A DNA stretch of 15,756 nt from Flavobacteriaceae bacterium (GTDB lineage: Bacteria > Bacteroidota > Bacteroidia > Flavobacteriales > Weeksellaceae): NCBI GenBank assembly GCA_031273305.1, contig JAISSC010000183.1, positions 1 to 15,756 of the forward strand. The letters run 5' to 3'. Position numbers and translations under genes: made by a program. How positions within the stretch are numbered: the stretch's first letter is position 1; the number at the start of each line of letters is the position of its first letter. The notes below the pieces were generated by a model. The model saw only the letters and a program-made list of their open reading frames with translations, was not told where the DNA came from and searched no databases. Positions 1 to 6,613 of the stretch are shown piece by piece.

Positions 1-452
1 CCATTACGGATATGCAACTTTCCAAAGCCGATGGAGTAAACCAAAGGTTTTACAGTATGTCGGCACAGATCAGGAAGGAGAAAAAATCCTATTACAATAT
101 ATTAGAGCAAACTCAAAAAGGCGATTTAGATATAACCGAATGGATAGTTTGGTTCCTAAAATCTCTAAAAAAAGCCATTGTTTCTTCTAACACCATTATA
201 GATAAAGTTATACGTAAACATCAGTTTTGGGCAAGAAACGCAGGTTTGATAAGCAATGAACGCCAGCAAAAAATGCTCGATAAATTAATGGATAACTTTA
301 CAGGCAACCTGACGACAAGCAAATGGGCAAAAATGACCAAAACATCACAGGATACTGCTTTGAGAGATATAACCGATTTAGTGAACAAAGGAATTTTAGT
401 GAAAGCAGAATCAGGTGGAAGAAGCACACATTACAAATTGAAATTCGTATAA
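1..452 (+). CDS. Fic family protein, DUF4172 type, C-terminal part (5' end off the window)
   Basis: The reading frame is open from base 3 (Ile-Thr-Asp precede the first ATG at 12), so this is the 3' end of a longer gene and the ATG at 12 is not the true start. The residues match, from memory, the part of DUF4172-containing Fic proteins that follows the catalytic HPFxDGNGR loop: a QRFYSMSAQI stretch, a helical segment with ITEWIVWFL, then a winged helix-turn-helix with KMTKTSQDTALRDITDLVNKG and a C-terminal GGRSTHYKL wing. Fic domains transfer AMP or related groups onto hydroxyl side chains of target proteins; the catalytic motif lies outside the window, so activity cannot be judged. The C-terminal winged helix is typical of the family and suggests DNA binding or autoregulation. 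The gene ends at TAA just before a strong hairpin. Family assignment is confident; the target is unknown. Confidence 0.88.
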   Translation, partial: ITDMQLSKADGVNQRFYSMSAQIRKEKKSYYNILEQTQKGDLDITEWIVWFLKSLKKAIVSSNTIIDKVIRKHQFWARNAGLISNERQQKMLDKLMDNFTGNLTTSKWAKMTKTSQDTALRDITDLVNKGILVKAESGGRSTHYKLKFV

Positions 453-457
453 AAATA

Positions 458-496
458 AAAAACGCAATCATTTAAATTATAATTGATTGCGTTTTT
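458..496. terminator. Bidirectional intrinsic terminator between the Fic gene and tRNA-Phe
   Basis: A 13-bp perfect inverted repeat (AAAAACGCAATCA at 458-470, TGATTGCGTTTTT at 484-496) has a 13-nt AT-rich loop. A T-run follows the stem on the plus strand and a longer T-rich tract follows it on the minus strand, so it can end both the plus-strand Fic transcript and the minus-strand tRNA transcript. Confidence 0.85.
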
Positions 497-503
497 ATTA
501 AGG

Positions 504-576
504 TGGTACCTCTTGGAATCGAACCAAGGACACAAGGATTTTCAGTCCTTTGCTCTACCAACTGAGCTAAGGTACC
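504..576 (-). tRNA. tRNA-Phe (anticodon GAA)
   Basis: The minus strand folds as a complete tRNA. The 7-bp acceptor stem is GGTACCT with AGGTACC, the D-arm contains GCTC-AGTTGGTA-GAGC, the anticodon stem AAGGA/TCCTT closes loop CTGAAAA with anticodon GAA, and the T-arm is CTTGG-TTCGATT-CCAAG. The discriminator base is A. The next bases on the minus strand are CCT, so the 3' CCA is not genomically encoded, as in many Bacteroidota tRNAs. The 3' side faces the Fic gene and the 5' side faces the AbiE operon. tRNA genes are common integration sites, but I see no integrase or duplicated 3' end here. Confidence 0.96.
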
Positions 577-590
577 TCAGATTTGGTTTG

Positions 591-621
591 CAAATATAGG
601 ATATAATTTTAAAGTACAAAA
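591..621 (-). promoter_or_regulatory. Bacteroidota-type promoter of tRNA-Phe
   Basis: On the minus strand a TTTTG motif (-33 region, 617-621) is followed after 18 nt by TATATTTG (591-598), a perfect match to the Bacteroidota -7 consensus TAnnTTTG. Transcription would begin close to 585, about 9 nt before the mature tRNA 5' end at 576. Confidence 0.75.
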
Positions 622-711
622 TTTTTTCTGAAGAAAATAGACCGCAGATTTAGCTAATGAATGCAACACTTGGCTAAGTTATCATAAAAATTCAGTGCTT
701 TTCTGATCGTG

Positions 712-1557
712 CTAAGATGCATTATGGCTTTGTATCATATCAACCAGCTGCAGAAAATATTCCGTACTCCAAATATCCATTTCCGCAGGATTTTTAATAA
801 ATGGTCGGACATCGTTTTTTACCATTTTTATATCGGTTTGGGATATGCGTTCTTTGAGCAAAGCCTTGAAATTTGTCGGTGTAAAATCTTCTGCTTTTAT
901 AGAATTAAGTTGTTCTGCACGTTGTTGTAAATGATTAAAATTCAGTGCAATATTATTCCGAACATACCACTCAAAATCGTACCAATCGCGACCTTTTACC
1001 CTGCTTTTCCAATTGCGAAACAACATTGCGTACATTTTCCCCGCATACAAATCTGACAGTGCGTAGCATCGTACCATAAACGAAAACGGCAAAAGCAACA
1101 ACTTATTTTCGGTCGAGAATCCAAGTGGTGGTTGCGTATCGACTTCAATCTTGATTTTCATGTGCTTTTCGGTCGAGAAAGCCAGATTATAAATTTCGGT
1201 ATTGTCTTTCAGAAACGCCGATTCAACATTGGTTTGCGTTTTCTTTTCTTTATGTGTTATGACAACATCACGTCCAAGTGACTTAAATTCAGTGATTATT
1301 GCATCGAAATAGTTTTCCAAACGGAAATCCTCATCTGCCTGCAAAAGCGAAAAGTCCATATCTTCCGAAAAGCGTTGTAAGCCGTGAAAAATCCGCAGGC
1401 AAGTGCCGCCGTAGAAAGCAGCCTTTTCAAAGAAACCGGCTTTATAAAGTCCTGCCAATGCGATTTGTTGCGTCACTTCGTGGGTTGCATTGTCTTTCTC
1501 CTCTTTTGTTGTTAGCGAATATTGCGACAACATATTTTCAAAAATTGAGTTGGGCAT
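712..1557 (-). CDS. abiEii: AbiEii/AbiGii-family nucleotidyltransferase toxin
   Basis: This 281-residue protein has the full motif set of the AbiEii (DUF1814) nucleotidyltransferase toxins. Motif I is GGTCLR (50-55), motif II has the metal-binding acidic pair in SEDMDFS (D66, D68), motif III is KIKIEVD (about 134-140), and motif IV is SDLYAGKMYAMLFR (D169, K174) followed by KGRDWYDF (R190, D191). The family is known as the toxin of type IV TA and abortive-infection systems; characterised members use NTPs, and some modify tRNA acceptor ends. No key residue is missing and the length fits the family, so it looks intact. The ATG at 1557 starts 32 bp after the stop of the upstream antitoxin gene, with no promoter-like box between, so the two are co-transcribed. 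The substrate of this copy cannot be told from sequence. Confidence 0.92.
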   Translation of the reverse strand: MPNSIFENMLSQYSLTTKEEKDNATHEVTQQIALAGLYKAGFFEKAAFYGGTCLRIFHGLQRFSEDMDFSLLQADEDFRLENYFDAIITEFKSLGRDVVITHKEKKTQTNVESAFLKDNTEIYNLAFSTEKHMKIKIEVDTQPPLGFSTENKLLLLPFSFMVRCYALSDLYAGKMYAMLFRNWKSRVKGRDWYDFEWYVRNNIALNFNHLQQRAEQLNSIKAEDFTPTNFKALLKERISQTDIKMVKNDVRPFIKNPAEMDIWSTEYFLQLVDMIQSHNAS

Positions 1558-1589
1558 ATATTTGATTAATTTTTAATATGTTAATTTAT

Positions 1590-2225
1590 TTAAAATTTTA
1601 ATTCTGACAAAAATTTCAGCAAAAACCCCAACTCCCCTTTCTTCTTTCCCACCTCAACACATTGCCTGAGTATACCTAAATTAAAATTCCGAACAACAGA
1701 AAAATCAATCCGCAAATCTTCTTCCAAATATTCTTGCATTGCCTTAACGGATTGAATCCGCAGGTTGGGCGTAGTGAGAATCTTGTCGCACAATGCCTTT
1801 TCGGGCGAGGCAATAAGAAAGGCGTAGGAATTGTCGATAATCTCCTGACTGACACCAATCGGGTAATAATTTTCAGGTACTTTGATATATTCAAAATGTC
1901 CAAGCGGCGTATCGTACTGCTTGTGCAACTTCGTACAAACCGAACGCATCATATATACTCGTTCGGGAATCAAGCCGTAATACGCAAGTGCAGATTCGAG
2001 CGAAACGTATGACGGTCCATATAAATGATTTGCTACAAGTTCGCGCGAAATTTCCTGATTGTGAACCTTTGGTGCAACGATATACAGATTTCGCTTGACC
2101 CTGATTACAAGCCCCTTGCGCACTAACTCGGATATTTTGTCTTTGGGTTGTTTCAAATCGTCGTATAACGAGTATAAAACATCTTTATTCACGGGAATAA
2201 CTCCCAAATTCTTTAATCGTTCCAT
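1590..2225 (-). CDS. abiEi: AbiEi-family antitoxin (winged-helix regulator)
   Basis: This 211-residue protein is the antitoxin and transcriptional repressor partner of AbiEii. The N-terminal ~55 residues form a winged helix (ISELVRKGLVIRVKRNLYIV). The C-terminal part carries AbiEi hallmarks: YVSLESALAYYGLIPE (73-88) and ASPEKALCDKI (139-149). A TTG at 2234 could extend the protein by three residues, but I prefer the ATG at 2225; either start lies downstream of the proposed TSS. In the family the C-terminal domain neutralises the toxin and the wing binds inverted repeats in the promoter. The gene lies first in the operon, the usual antitoxin-first order. It is divergent from recQ, with about 190 bp between the two starts. 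Confidence 0.9.
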   Translation of the reverse strand: MERLKNLGVIPVNKDVLYSLYDDLKQPKDKISELVRKGLVIRVKRNLYIVAPKVHNQEISRELVANHLYGPSYVSLESALAYYGLIPERVYMMRSVCTKLHKQYDTPLGHFEYIKVPENYYPIGVSQEIIDNSYAFLIASPEKALCDKILTTPNLRIQSVKAMQEYLEEDLRIDFSVVRNFNLGILRQCVEVGKKKGELGFLLKFLSELKF

Positions 2226-2248
2226 TTTATACAAGTTAAAATCGACTA

Positions 2249-2256
2249 CAAAGATA
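2249..2256 (-). promoter_or_regulatory. Putative -7 box of the abiE operon
   Basis: The minus strand reads TATCTTTG, a perfect TAnnTTTG match. The predicted TSS near 2243 leaves a short leader of roughly 18 nt before the ATG at 2225. I found no clear TTG at the -33 position, which would fit a regulated promoter. Confidence 0.55.
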
Positions 2257-2310
2257 GTGGAATTTTGACATATAATCTAGAAAAAGTAGAATATATATCG
2301 AAATTCTGCT
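2256..2310. promoter_or_regulatory. Candidate AbiEi operator: three AGYRGAAT-like half-sites
   Basis: Two direct copies (AGTGGAAT 2256-2263, AGTAGAAT 2285-2292) and one inverted copy (ATTCTGCT 2303-2310, reverse complement AGCAGAAT) lie upstream of abiEi. The first touches the -7 box. The second and third form an inverted repeat with 7 of 8 bases paired; the first and third form longer arms (2254-2265 with 2301-2312) with 10 of 12 paired. Studied AbiEi proteins bind inverted repeats in their own promoter; that this is the site is inference. Confidence 0.45.
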
Positions 2311-2374
2311 ATTTTTTGCATTGATGTGTTAAAACCTTTTTTTAATTTCATATCCCGAACTCAGGTTTCTTTAT

Positions 2375-2382
2375 TATATTTG
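2375..2382 (+). promoter_or_regulatory. Putative -7 box of recQ
   Basis: TATATTTG matches TAnnTTTG exactly and ends 32 nt before the recQ ATG, implying a leader of under 30 nt. No clear -33 TTG is seen. Confidence 0.5.
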
Positions 2383-2414
2383 TGGTTATCTAAAAAAGCA
2401 GTGAAATTATCAGC

Positions 2415-4292
2415 ATGGATCTTTCCTTACCAAATAAGATTTTGCATTCATACTGGGGATACGAAGATTTCCGTGATCCCCAAAAGGAAATAATTCTCAG
2501 TATCCTTGAAGGAACCGATACGATTGCCCTCTTGCCTACAGGAGCAGGTAAATCTATTTGCTATCAAGTACCGGCTTTGATGAAACAGGGAACCTGTATT
2601 GTAATATCTCCTTTGCTCGCTCTTATAAAAGACCAGGCTTTCCAGTTAAAAAGAAGATTGATTCCGGCAGAATACATTTCTTCCGAACAAACTCCGGATC
2701 AGCAAATAGGTATTTTCAACAAGCTAAAGAACAATGAATTAAAATTATTATATGTTTCTCCCGAAAGACTGCTAAGCAAGGCTTTTTTAAAAATAATCAA
2801 AGACATAGAAATTTCTTTTTTGGCGGTAGATGAAGCTCACTGTATCTCTGAATGGGGTAACGATTTCCGACCTTCTTACCAGCAAATTAAAGATTTTAGA
2901 GAATATATCGGGATGGAAATTCCTTGTATGGCACTAACAGCCACTGCTACGGAAAAGGTTCTTTCTGAGATCATTAAAAAACTGGAGCTTAAAAGGGTTC
3001 AGGTTTTTAAAAAATCCTATGAGAGGGAGAATCTTTCTTTACACATACTAAAGTCGGATGATAAGCTGGGACAAATTGAAAGGATACTTACCCGATATAA
3101 AGGCTCCGGAATTATTTATTGTCGTACGCGTAGTGAGACTAAAAACTTATCTCAAATCTTAAAAAATAAAGGATTGGATGTCGATTTTTTCCATGCGGGA
3201 CTTTCCACTCAGGAAAAAGTACGAAAGCAAAATGAATGGACTCTTAGTGATACCAAAGTTCTAATTTCCACAAATGCTTTCGGAATGGGAATAGATAAGG
3301 AAAATGTACGGTTGATAATTCATCTTTCTCCTCCTTATTCTTTAGAAAATTACTATCAGGAAGTTGGGCGTGCAGGGCGTGACGGGCATTTATCTCATGC
3401 TTTTTTATTTTGGAATGAAAGTGAGTTTTCAGATATTTCTTCTTCTCTTACTCAAAGCATATCTTCAAGAGCGGAGTATGAGAAAATTATCCGGTATTTG
3501 TATTCTGTCTATGGGATTGCACCTAATGAATCTCCGGAAAATATTTTTGATTTTGATCTACATTCTTTCCAACAAAAAACAAAGATAAACCTAAATAAGA
3601 TAATCACGGTATTAGAATATTTAAATAATTGTTCTATTATACAATGGAAATATGAACCATCGGATAGTTTAATACAAATGAATTTCCCTATTGAACGTCT
3701 GGATACAAATTTCTTCGGAAAGGATTCTGAAATTATTGAAAAAATAGCCCGTAAAATAACCGGTGTATTCTCATATCAGGTAAAATTTAATGAAAAGAAA
3801 CTAGCCGAATCCTTATTGATTCCTCATTCCTACCTGCATAAAATTTTAGTAAAATATCATCAATCGGGGGATATTACCTATATAGACGGAAATAAACAAA
3901 AAATGCAGTTCCTCGTACCGAGAAATGATAAGGCTGTTTTGGGCGAGTACTGGAATAAGTTTAGCCAAATTCAGGAAAATAAATTACTGAAGTATAAAGA
4001 ATTGGAGTTTTTCATTCAGAATAAAAAATATTGTCGAATGAGGCTGATTCTGGGATATTTTGGGGAGAAATCTCATCATAATTGCGAGAAGTGCGACATC
4101 TGTCTGGGTAAGATAAAGAAAGCGTCTCCTTTGGGTGAACTCCAACTCTTTATCCGGAAAAAACCCAGAAGTCGGGAGGAAATTTATGCTGAATTTCATA
4201 CCTTTTCTTTTGAGGAAATTCATGAATATTTACAGGAATTAATTTCGGAAGAGAAGATTAAACTTTTGAATTTTAATACGTACTCAGGTTAA
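2415..4292 (+). CDS. recQ: RecQ-family ATP-dependent 3'-5' DNA helicase, short form
   Basis: The 625-residue protein has the full superfamily 2 RecQ helicase core: motif 0 FRDPQ (Q23), Walker A PTGAGKS (41-47), DEAH box (139-142) followed by CISEWGNDFRPSY (the RecQ aromatic loop), TATAT (175-179), TNAFGMGID (286-294) and motif VI QEVGRAGRDG (315-324). A RecQ-C-terminal zinc site is present with cysteines 540, 557, 560 and 563, followed by a winged-helix-like region. I see no HRDC domain; the last ~60 residues (SPLGELQLFIRKKPRSREEI onward) look like a small helical or winged tail. This fits the ~630-residue RecQ form seen in Flavobacteriia beside a longer HRDC-bearing paralogue. Its role is unwinding of DNA in recombination and replication-fork repair. 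It is divergent from abiE and 63 bp upstream of ung, so it may share a transcript with ung, although ung also has a weak box of its own. Confidence 0.93.
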   Translation: MDLSLPNKILHSYWGYEDFRDPQKEIILSILEGTDTIALLPTGAGKSICYQVPALMKQGTCIVISPLLALIKDQAFQLKRRLIPAEYISSEQTPDQQIGIFNKLKNNELKLLYVSPERLLSKAFLKIIKDIEISFLAVDEAHCISEWGNDFRPSYQQIKDFREYIGMEIPCMALTATATEKVLSEIIKKLELKRVQVFKKSYERENLSLHILKSDDKLGQIERILTRYKGSGIIYCRTRSETKNLSQILKNKGLDVDFFHAGLSTQEKVRKQNEWTLSDTKVLISTNAFGMGIDKENVRLIIHLSPPYSLENYYQEVGRAGRDGHLSHAFLFWNESEFSDISSSLTQSISSRAEYEKIIRYLYSVYGIAPNESPENIFDFDLHSFQQKTKINLNKIITVLEYLNNCSIIQWKYEPSDSLIQMNFPIERLDTNFFGKDSEIIEKIARKITGVFSYQVKFNEKKLAESLLIPHSYLHKILVKYHQSGDITYIDGNKQKMQFLVPRNDKAVLGEYWNKFSQIQENKLLKYKELEFFIQNKKYCRMRLILGYFGEKSHHNCEKCDICLGKIKKASPLGELQLFIRKKPRSREEIYAEFHTFSFEEIHEYLQELISEEKIKLLNFNTYSG

Positions 4293-4340
4293 TTTTTTTG
4301 AATTTAATGTATAAATGTTCTCAGTTATCCAACAATTTTT

Positions 4341-4348
4341 TATCTTTA
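4341..4348 (+). promoter_or_regulatory. Possible weak -7 box of ung
   Basis: TATCTTTA differs from TAnnTTTG only at the last base, but it ends just 7 nt before the ung ATG at 4356, which would make the message almost leaderless. Readthrough from recQ is an alternative. Confidence 0.25.
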
Positions 4349-4355
4349 CCTTGTT

Positions 4356-5015
4356 ATGAATATAGAAATAGAATCTTCATGGAAAAAAGTTTTACAATCG
4401 GAATTTGAAAAACCTTATTTTTCGTCATTGATTAATTTTGTGAAACAGGAGTATAAGAGTTATACTTGTTATCCGAAGGGAAAAAATATTTTTAAGGCTT
4501 TTGAATTAACTCCTTTTGACAGGATAAAAGTGGTTTTGTTGGGTCAGGATCCTTATCATGGAGTAGGGCAGGCGATGGGGTTATGTTTTTCCGTCCCGGA
4601 GGGAATCATATATCCTCCGTCTTTAAAAAACATCATTACCGAGTTGAAAGATGATGTAGGAATAGATTTAAGGTCAGGTGATCTGTCCAATTGGGCTAAT
4701 CAGGGGGTATTTTTACTCAACGCCACCCTTACGGTTCGTGCCCATCAGGCAGGGTCTCATCAAAATCGCGGATGGGAAACTTTTACAGATTCTGTAATTC
4801 AAAAAATATCAAGTGAAAAAGAGGATATTGTTTTTATCTTATGGGGAAGCTATGCGCAACAAAAAATCAGTCTTATTGATACTCGAAAACATTTTATCAT
4901 AAAGTCTGTGCATCCTTCTCCTTTGTCTGCATACAGAGGGTTTTTCGGGTCAAAACCTTTCAGTCAAACTAATTCTTTTTTAACCTCTAAAAACATTGAT
5001 CCTGTTCAATGGTAA
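4356..5015 (+). CDS. ung: Uracil-DNA glycosylase, family 1
   Basis: The 219-residue protein is full length for family 1 UDG, which removes uracil from DNA as the first step of base-excision repair. The water-activating loop GQDPYHG is at 63-69 with catalytic Asp65. The uracil-binding LLNATLTVR stretch is at 120-128 (Asn122), and the DNA-intercalation loop HPSPLSAYRGF is at 186-196 with catalytic His186. FSQTN near the C terminus is also typical. The gene follows recQ on the same strand and its stop codon lies inside a perfect hairpin. Nothing is missing or unusual in the protein. Confidence 0.97.
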   Translation: MNIEIESSWKKVLQSEFEKPYFSSLINFVKQEYKSYTCYPKGKNIFKAFELTPFDRIKVVLLGQDPYHGVGQAMGLCFSVPEGIIYPPSLKNIITELKDDVGIDLRSGDLSNWANQGVFLLNATLTVRAHQAGSHQNRGWETFTDSVIQKISSEKEDIVFILWGSYAQQKISLIDTRKHFIIKSVHPSPLSAYRGFFGSKPFSQTNSFLTSKNIDPVQW

Positions 5016-5028
5016 TTGAACAGGATCA
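4997..5028 (+). terminator. Perfect 14-bp hairpin spanning the ung stop codon
   Basis: Arms at 4997-5010 and 5015-5028 (TGATCCTGTTCAAT and its exact complement) enclose the tetraloop GGTA; the ung TAA is at 5013-5015. Only a mixed AT-rich tract follows, not a pure T-run, so it may be a terminator, an mRNA 3'-end stabiliser, or both. Confidence 0.6.
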
Positions 5029-5030
5029 CT

Positions 5031-5059
5031 TAAATTAATTTCCACCCGTGGATTAATTT
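5031..5059. terminator. Imperfect hairpin between convergent ung and the repeat-protein gene
   Basis: AAATTAAT and ATTAATTT pair, with a short inner CCAC/GTGG stem offset by a two-base bulge. It lies between two convergent genes, so it could serve as a weak terminator in either direction. The inner loop is tight and the support is modest. Confidence 0.35.
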
Positions 5060-5069
5060 ATCTTAAATA

Positions 5070-6242
5070 TTATTCTTCTTCTTTGTTTTTATTAGCTTCT
5101 TTTTCCAGTTCCTTTTCCAGTTCAAGTTCCAATTGTTTTAATAATTTCTTCTCATTCTTTTTATATAACTTCTTCTCCTTTCTGCTCATGTCTTCATAGT
5201 TTTTTTCGAATAGATTGGAAACATCTTCCTCACTTGGCACTTCTGTCACTTCTATGTCTTCTATTTTTGGAACATCTTTTACTTCGGTCACTTCTTCAAT
5301 CACTTCTGTTTTTTCTATATCCTGTACCGGAGGTTCTGTTGTGGAAACTTCGGTCACTACTTCTTCAATTACGTCTACCTTTTCTATATTCTGTACCGGA
5401 GGTTCTGTTACTTCAGGTGCGGGTGTTTCTTCTATTACAACTGCTTTTTTATCTGATGTTACCTGTGTCTCTACGTTTTTCAACGGTTTTTCTGTAATTA
5501 GTTCTTCAACAATCACTTTTTTGGCAGCAGGTTCTTCTACTACCGGTTCGGTAATAACTTTCTCTTCCGTAACAATTACTTCGGTGGCAGCAGGTTCTTC
5601 TACTATCGGTTCGGCAATAACTTTTTCTTCTTCAACAATTGCTTCGATGACAGCGGGTTCTTCTACTACCGGTTCTTCGACAATAGCTTCGATGACAGCA
5701 GGTTCTTCTACTACCGGTTCTTCAACAATAGCTTCGGTGACAGCAGGTTTTTCTACTATCGGTTCTTCAACAATTGTTCTGGTGGCAGCAGGTCTTTCAA
5801 CAATAACCTTCTCTTCTTTAACAGTTGTTTTGGTAGCGGTGGGTCTTTCTACTGCTTTTTTAGGAGTTGAAGCGGTTGCTCCTGTTGATCCTTCTGCCCA
5901 CTCAATTTTAACAATGGTTCCGTCTATAATTCTCCAATATTTGTTCCCTGCAGCATCTTGAGTAATGATAACTTCATTAGGAGACGAAAAAGCCGTCACC
6001 GGAGGGCGAGTTCCTCTCGCTCCTGTTGCTACTACTTCTAAGGTTTCTTTTTCTTTGCCCGGTCTAAAAGCATACACTCCATCACCACTATTACCTGCCG
6101 GTGGATTGCCTTCCCACACCTGAATTTTTTCTCCTACTTGTTTGAAATAAACTCCTTTTTTAGAGGCTTCTTTTACCTTTCCCGTCTGAGCGATGACAGA
6201 AAACGATAGCAATAAAAGAAAAACCGTATAATTTTTTTTCAT
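5070..6242 (-). CDS. Secreted acidic Val/Glu/Pro repeat protein of unknown function
   Basis: I do not recognise this 390-residue protein. It begins with a signal peptide (MKKNYTVFLLLLSFSVIAQ, cleavage near 18-19). A small globular region follows at about 20-118, ending NKYWRIIDGTIVKIEWAEG. Residues ~130-255 are a degenerate tandem repeat built on units such as IVEEPVVEEPAVIEA (15 residues, some copies expanded to 21), and ~277-321 hold a second repeat with two EPPVQ(N/D)IEK copies. The last ~50 residues are highly charged and probably form an amphipathic helix (Lys/Glu/Leu-rich). The protein would be exported, strongly acidic in the middle, and likely extended. No T9SS C-terminal domain or lipobox is seen, so a periplasmic or envelope-spanning spacer is a guess only. 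It is transcribed after lptC but lies 371 bp from it, so it is probably a separate unit. Confidence 0.85.
   Translation of the reverse strand: MKKNYTVFLLLLSFSVIAQTGKVKEASKKGVYFKQVGEKIQVWEGNPPAGNSGDGVYAFRPGKEKETLEVVATGARGTRPPVTAFSSPNEVIITQDAAGNKYWRIIDGTIVKIEWAEGSTGATASTPKKAVERPTATKTTVKEEKVIVERPAATRTIVEEPIVEKPAVTEAIVEEPVVEEPAVIEAIVEEPVVEEPAVIEAIVEEEKVIAEPIVEEPAATEVIVTEEKVITEPVVEEPAAKKVIVEELITEKPLKNVETQVTSDKKAVVIEETPAPEVTEPPVQNIEKVDVIEEVVTEVSTTEPPVQDIEKTEVIEEVTEVKDVPKIEDIEVTEVPSEEDVSNLFEKNYEDMSRKEKKLYKKNEKKLLKQLELELEKELEKEANKNKEEE
5280..5411. repeat. Second in-frame duplication in the repeat-protein gene
   Basis: Two copies of about 66 bp encode EPPVQ(N/D)IEK followed by a VIEEV-type segment. 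The plus strand shows the shared block CTGTACCGGAGGTTCTGT in both copies. Confidence 0.7.
5515..5775. repeat. In-frame tandem repeat array (63/63/45/45/45 bp)
   Basis: Five consecutive units start at 5515, 5578, 5641, 5686 and 5731. Three are 45 bp and two are 63 bp, carrying an extra 18 bp that encodes a six-residue EKVI-containing insert. The units at 5641 and 5686 are nearly identical, suggesting recent duplication. All lengths are multiples of three, so the frame of the repeat protein is kept. Confidence 0.85.
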
Positions 6243-6613
6243 GATAAGCGTATTATAATTACAATTATTTCAAGTTACTAATGTACTGCTTTATTTATAA
6301 TATTTGGTTATTTTAATTCTGTTTTTTTTAATTTATATTTCAGCTTTTCTCTAATCCTCTCTATTTTAGCTATTTTTAAAGGTCAAAGGTATAAAAAATT
6401 TATATATTTTCCAATAGGAACCTGTTCTCCGGCAACAATTGATGAGTTGTATCAGCATCTGCCGTTTCCAGAAAGATTATGAAGGTAGTCGATACTAATA
6501 AAATAAAAAGAGAAGTATGTTATTCCTTCGTTATTCCCTGATATATAGGAACTTACTTTTGATTTAACGGGGAAGAGAATGCTCATTGTCAGCCATTAGG
6601 TTCTTGTATGTTC
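6243..6613. other. 371-bp intergenic region, no convincing gene
   Basis: This AT-rich stretch separates lptC from the repeat-protein gene and should hold the latter's promoter, but I find no TAnnTTTG box in the 70 bases before 6242. A plus-strand open frame ends at the TGA at 6480-6482, with a protein-like tail (FPIGTCSPATIDELYQHLPF) but no ATG; a minus-strand 44-codon ORF (6452-6586) overlaps it. Neither is convincing. TAGGAAC occurs twice on the plus strand (about 6415 and 6546) and once inverted near 6610. Confidence 0.5.

Noticed and set aside
501..576. att site at tRNA-Phe 3' end
   Set aside because: No second copy of the tRNA 3' end and no integrase can be seen in the window, so an attachment site is not annotated.
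3984..4223. 79-residue minus-strand ORF inside recQ
   Set aside because: Antisense shadow of the zinc-binding region of recQ, which has complete conserved motifs in the plus frame.
4140..4292. HRDC domain at the RecQ C terminus
   Set aside because: The tail is only about 60 residues and lacks the HRDC pattern; it fits the short flavobacterial RecQ form instead.
5500..5780. CRISPR-like regular repeats
   Set aside because: The repeats are contiguous and in frame within a coding sequence, without unique spacers of constant length or cas genes.
5215..5961. 248-residue Ser/Thr-rich plus-strand ORF
   Set aside because: It is the antisense of the Val/Glu/Pro repeats of the minus-strand gene. Repeated codons keep the opposite frame free of stops, and it has no signal, domain or promoter.
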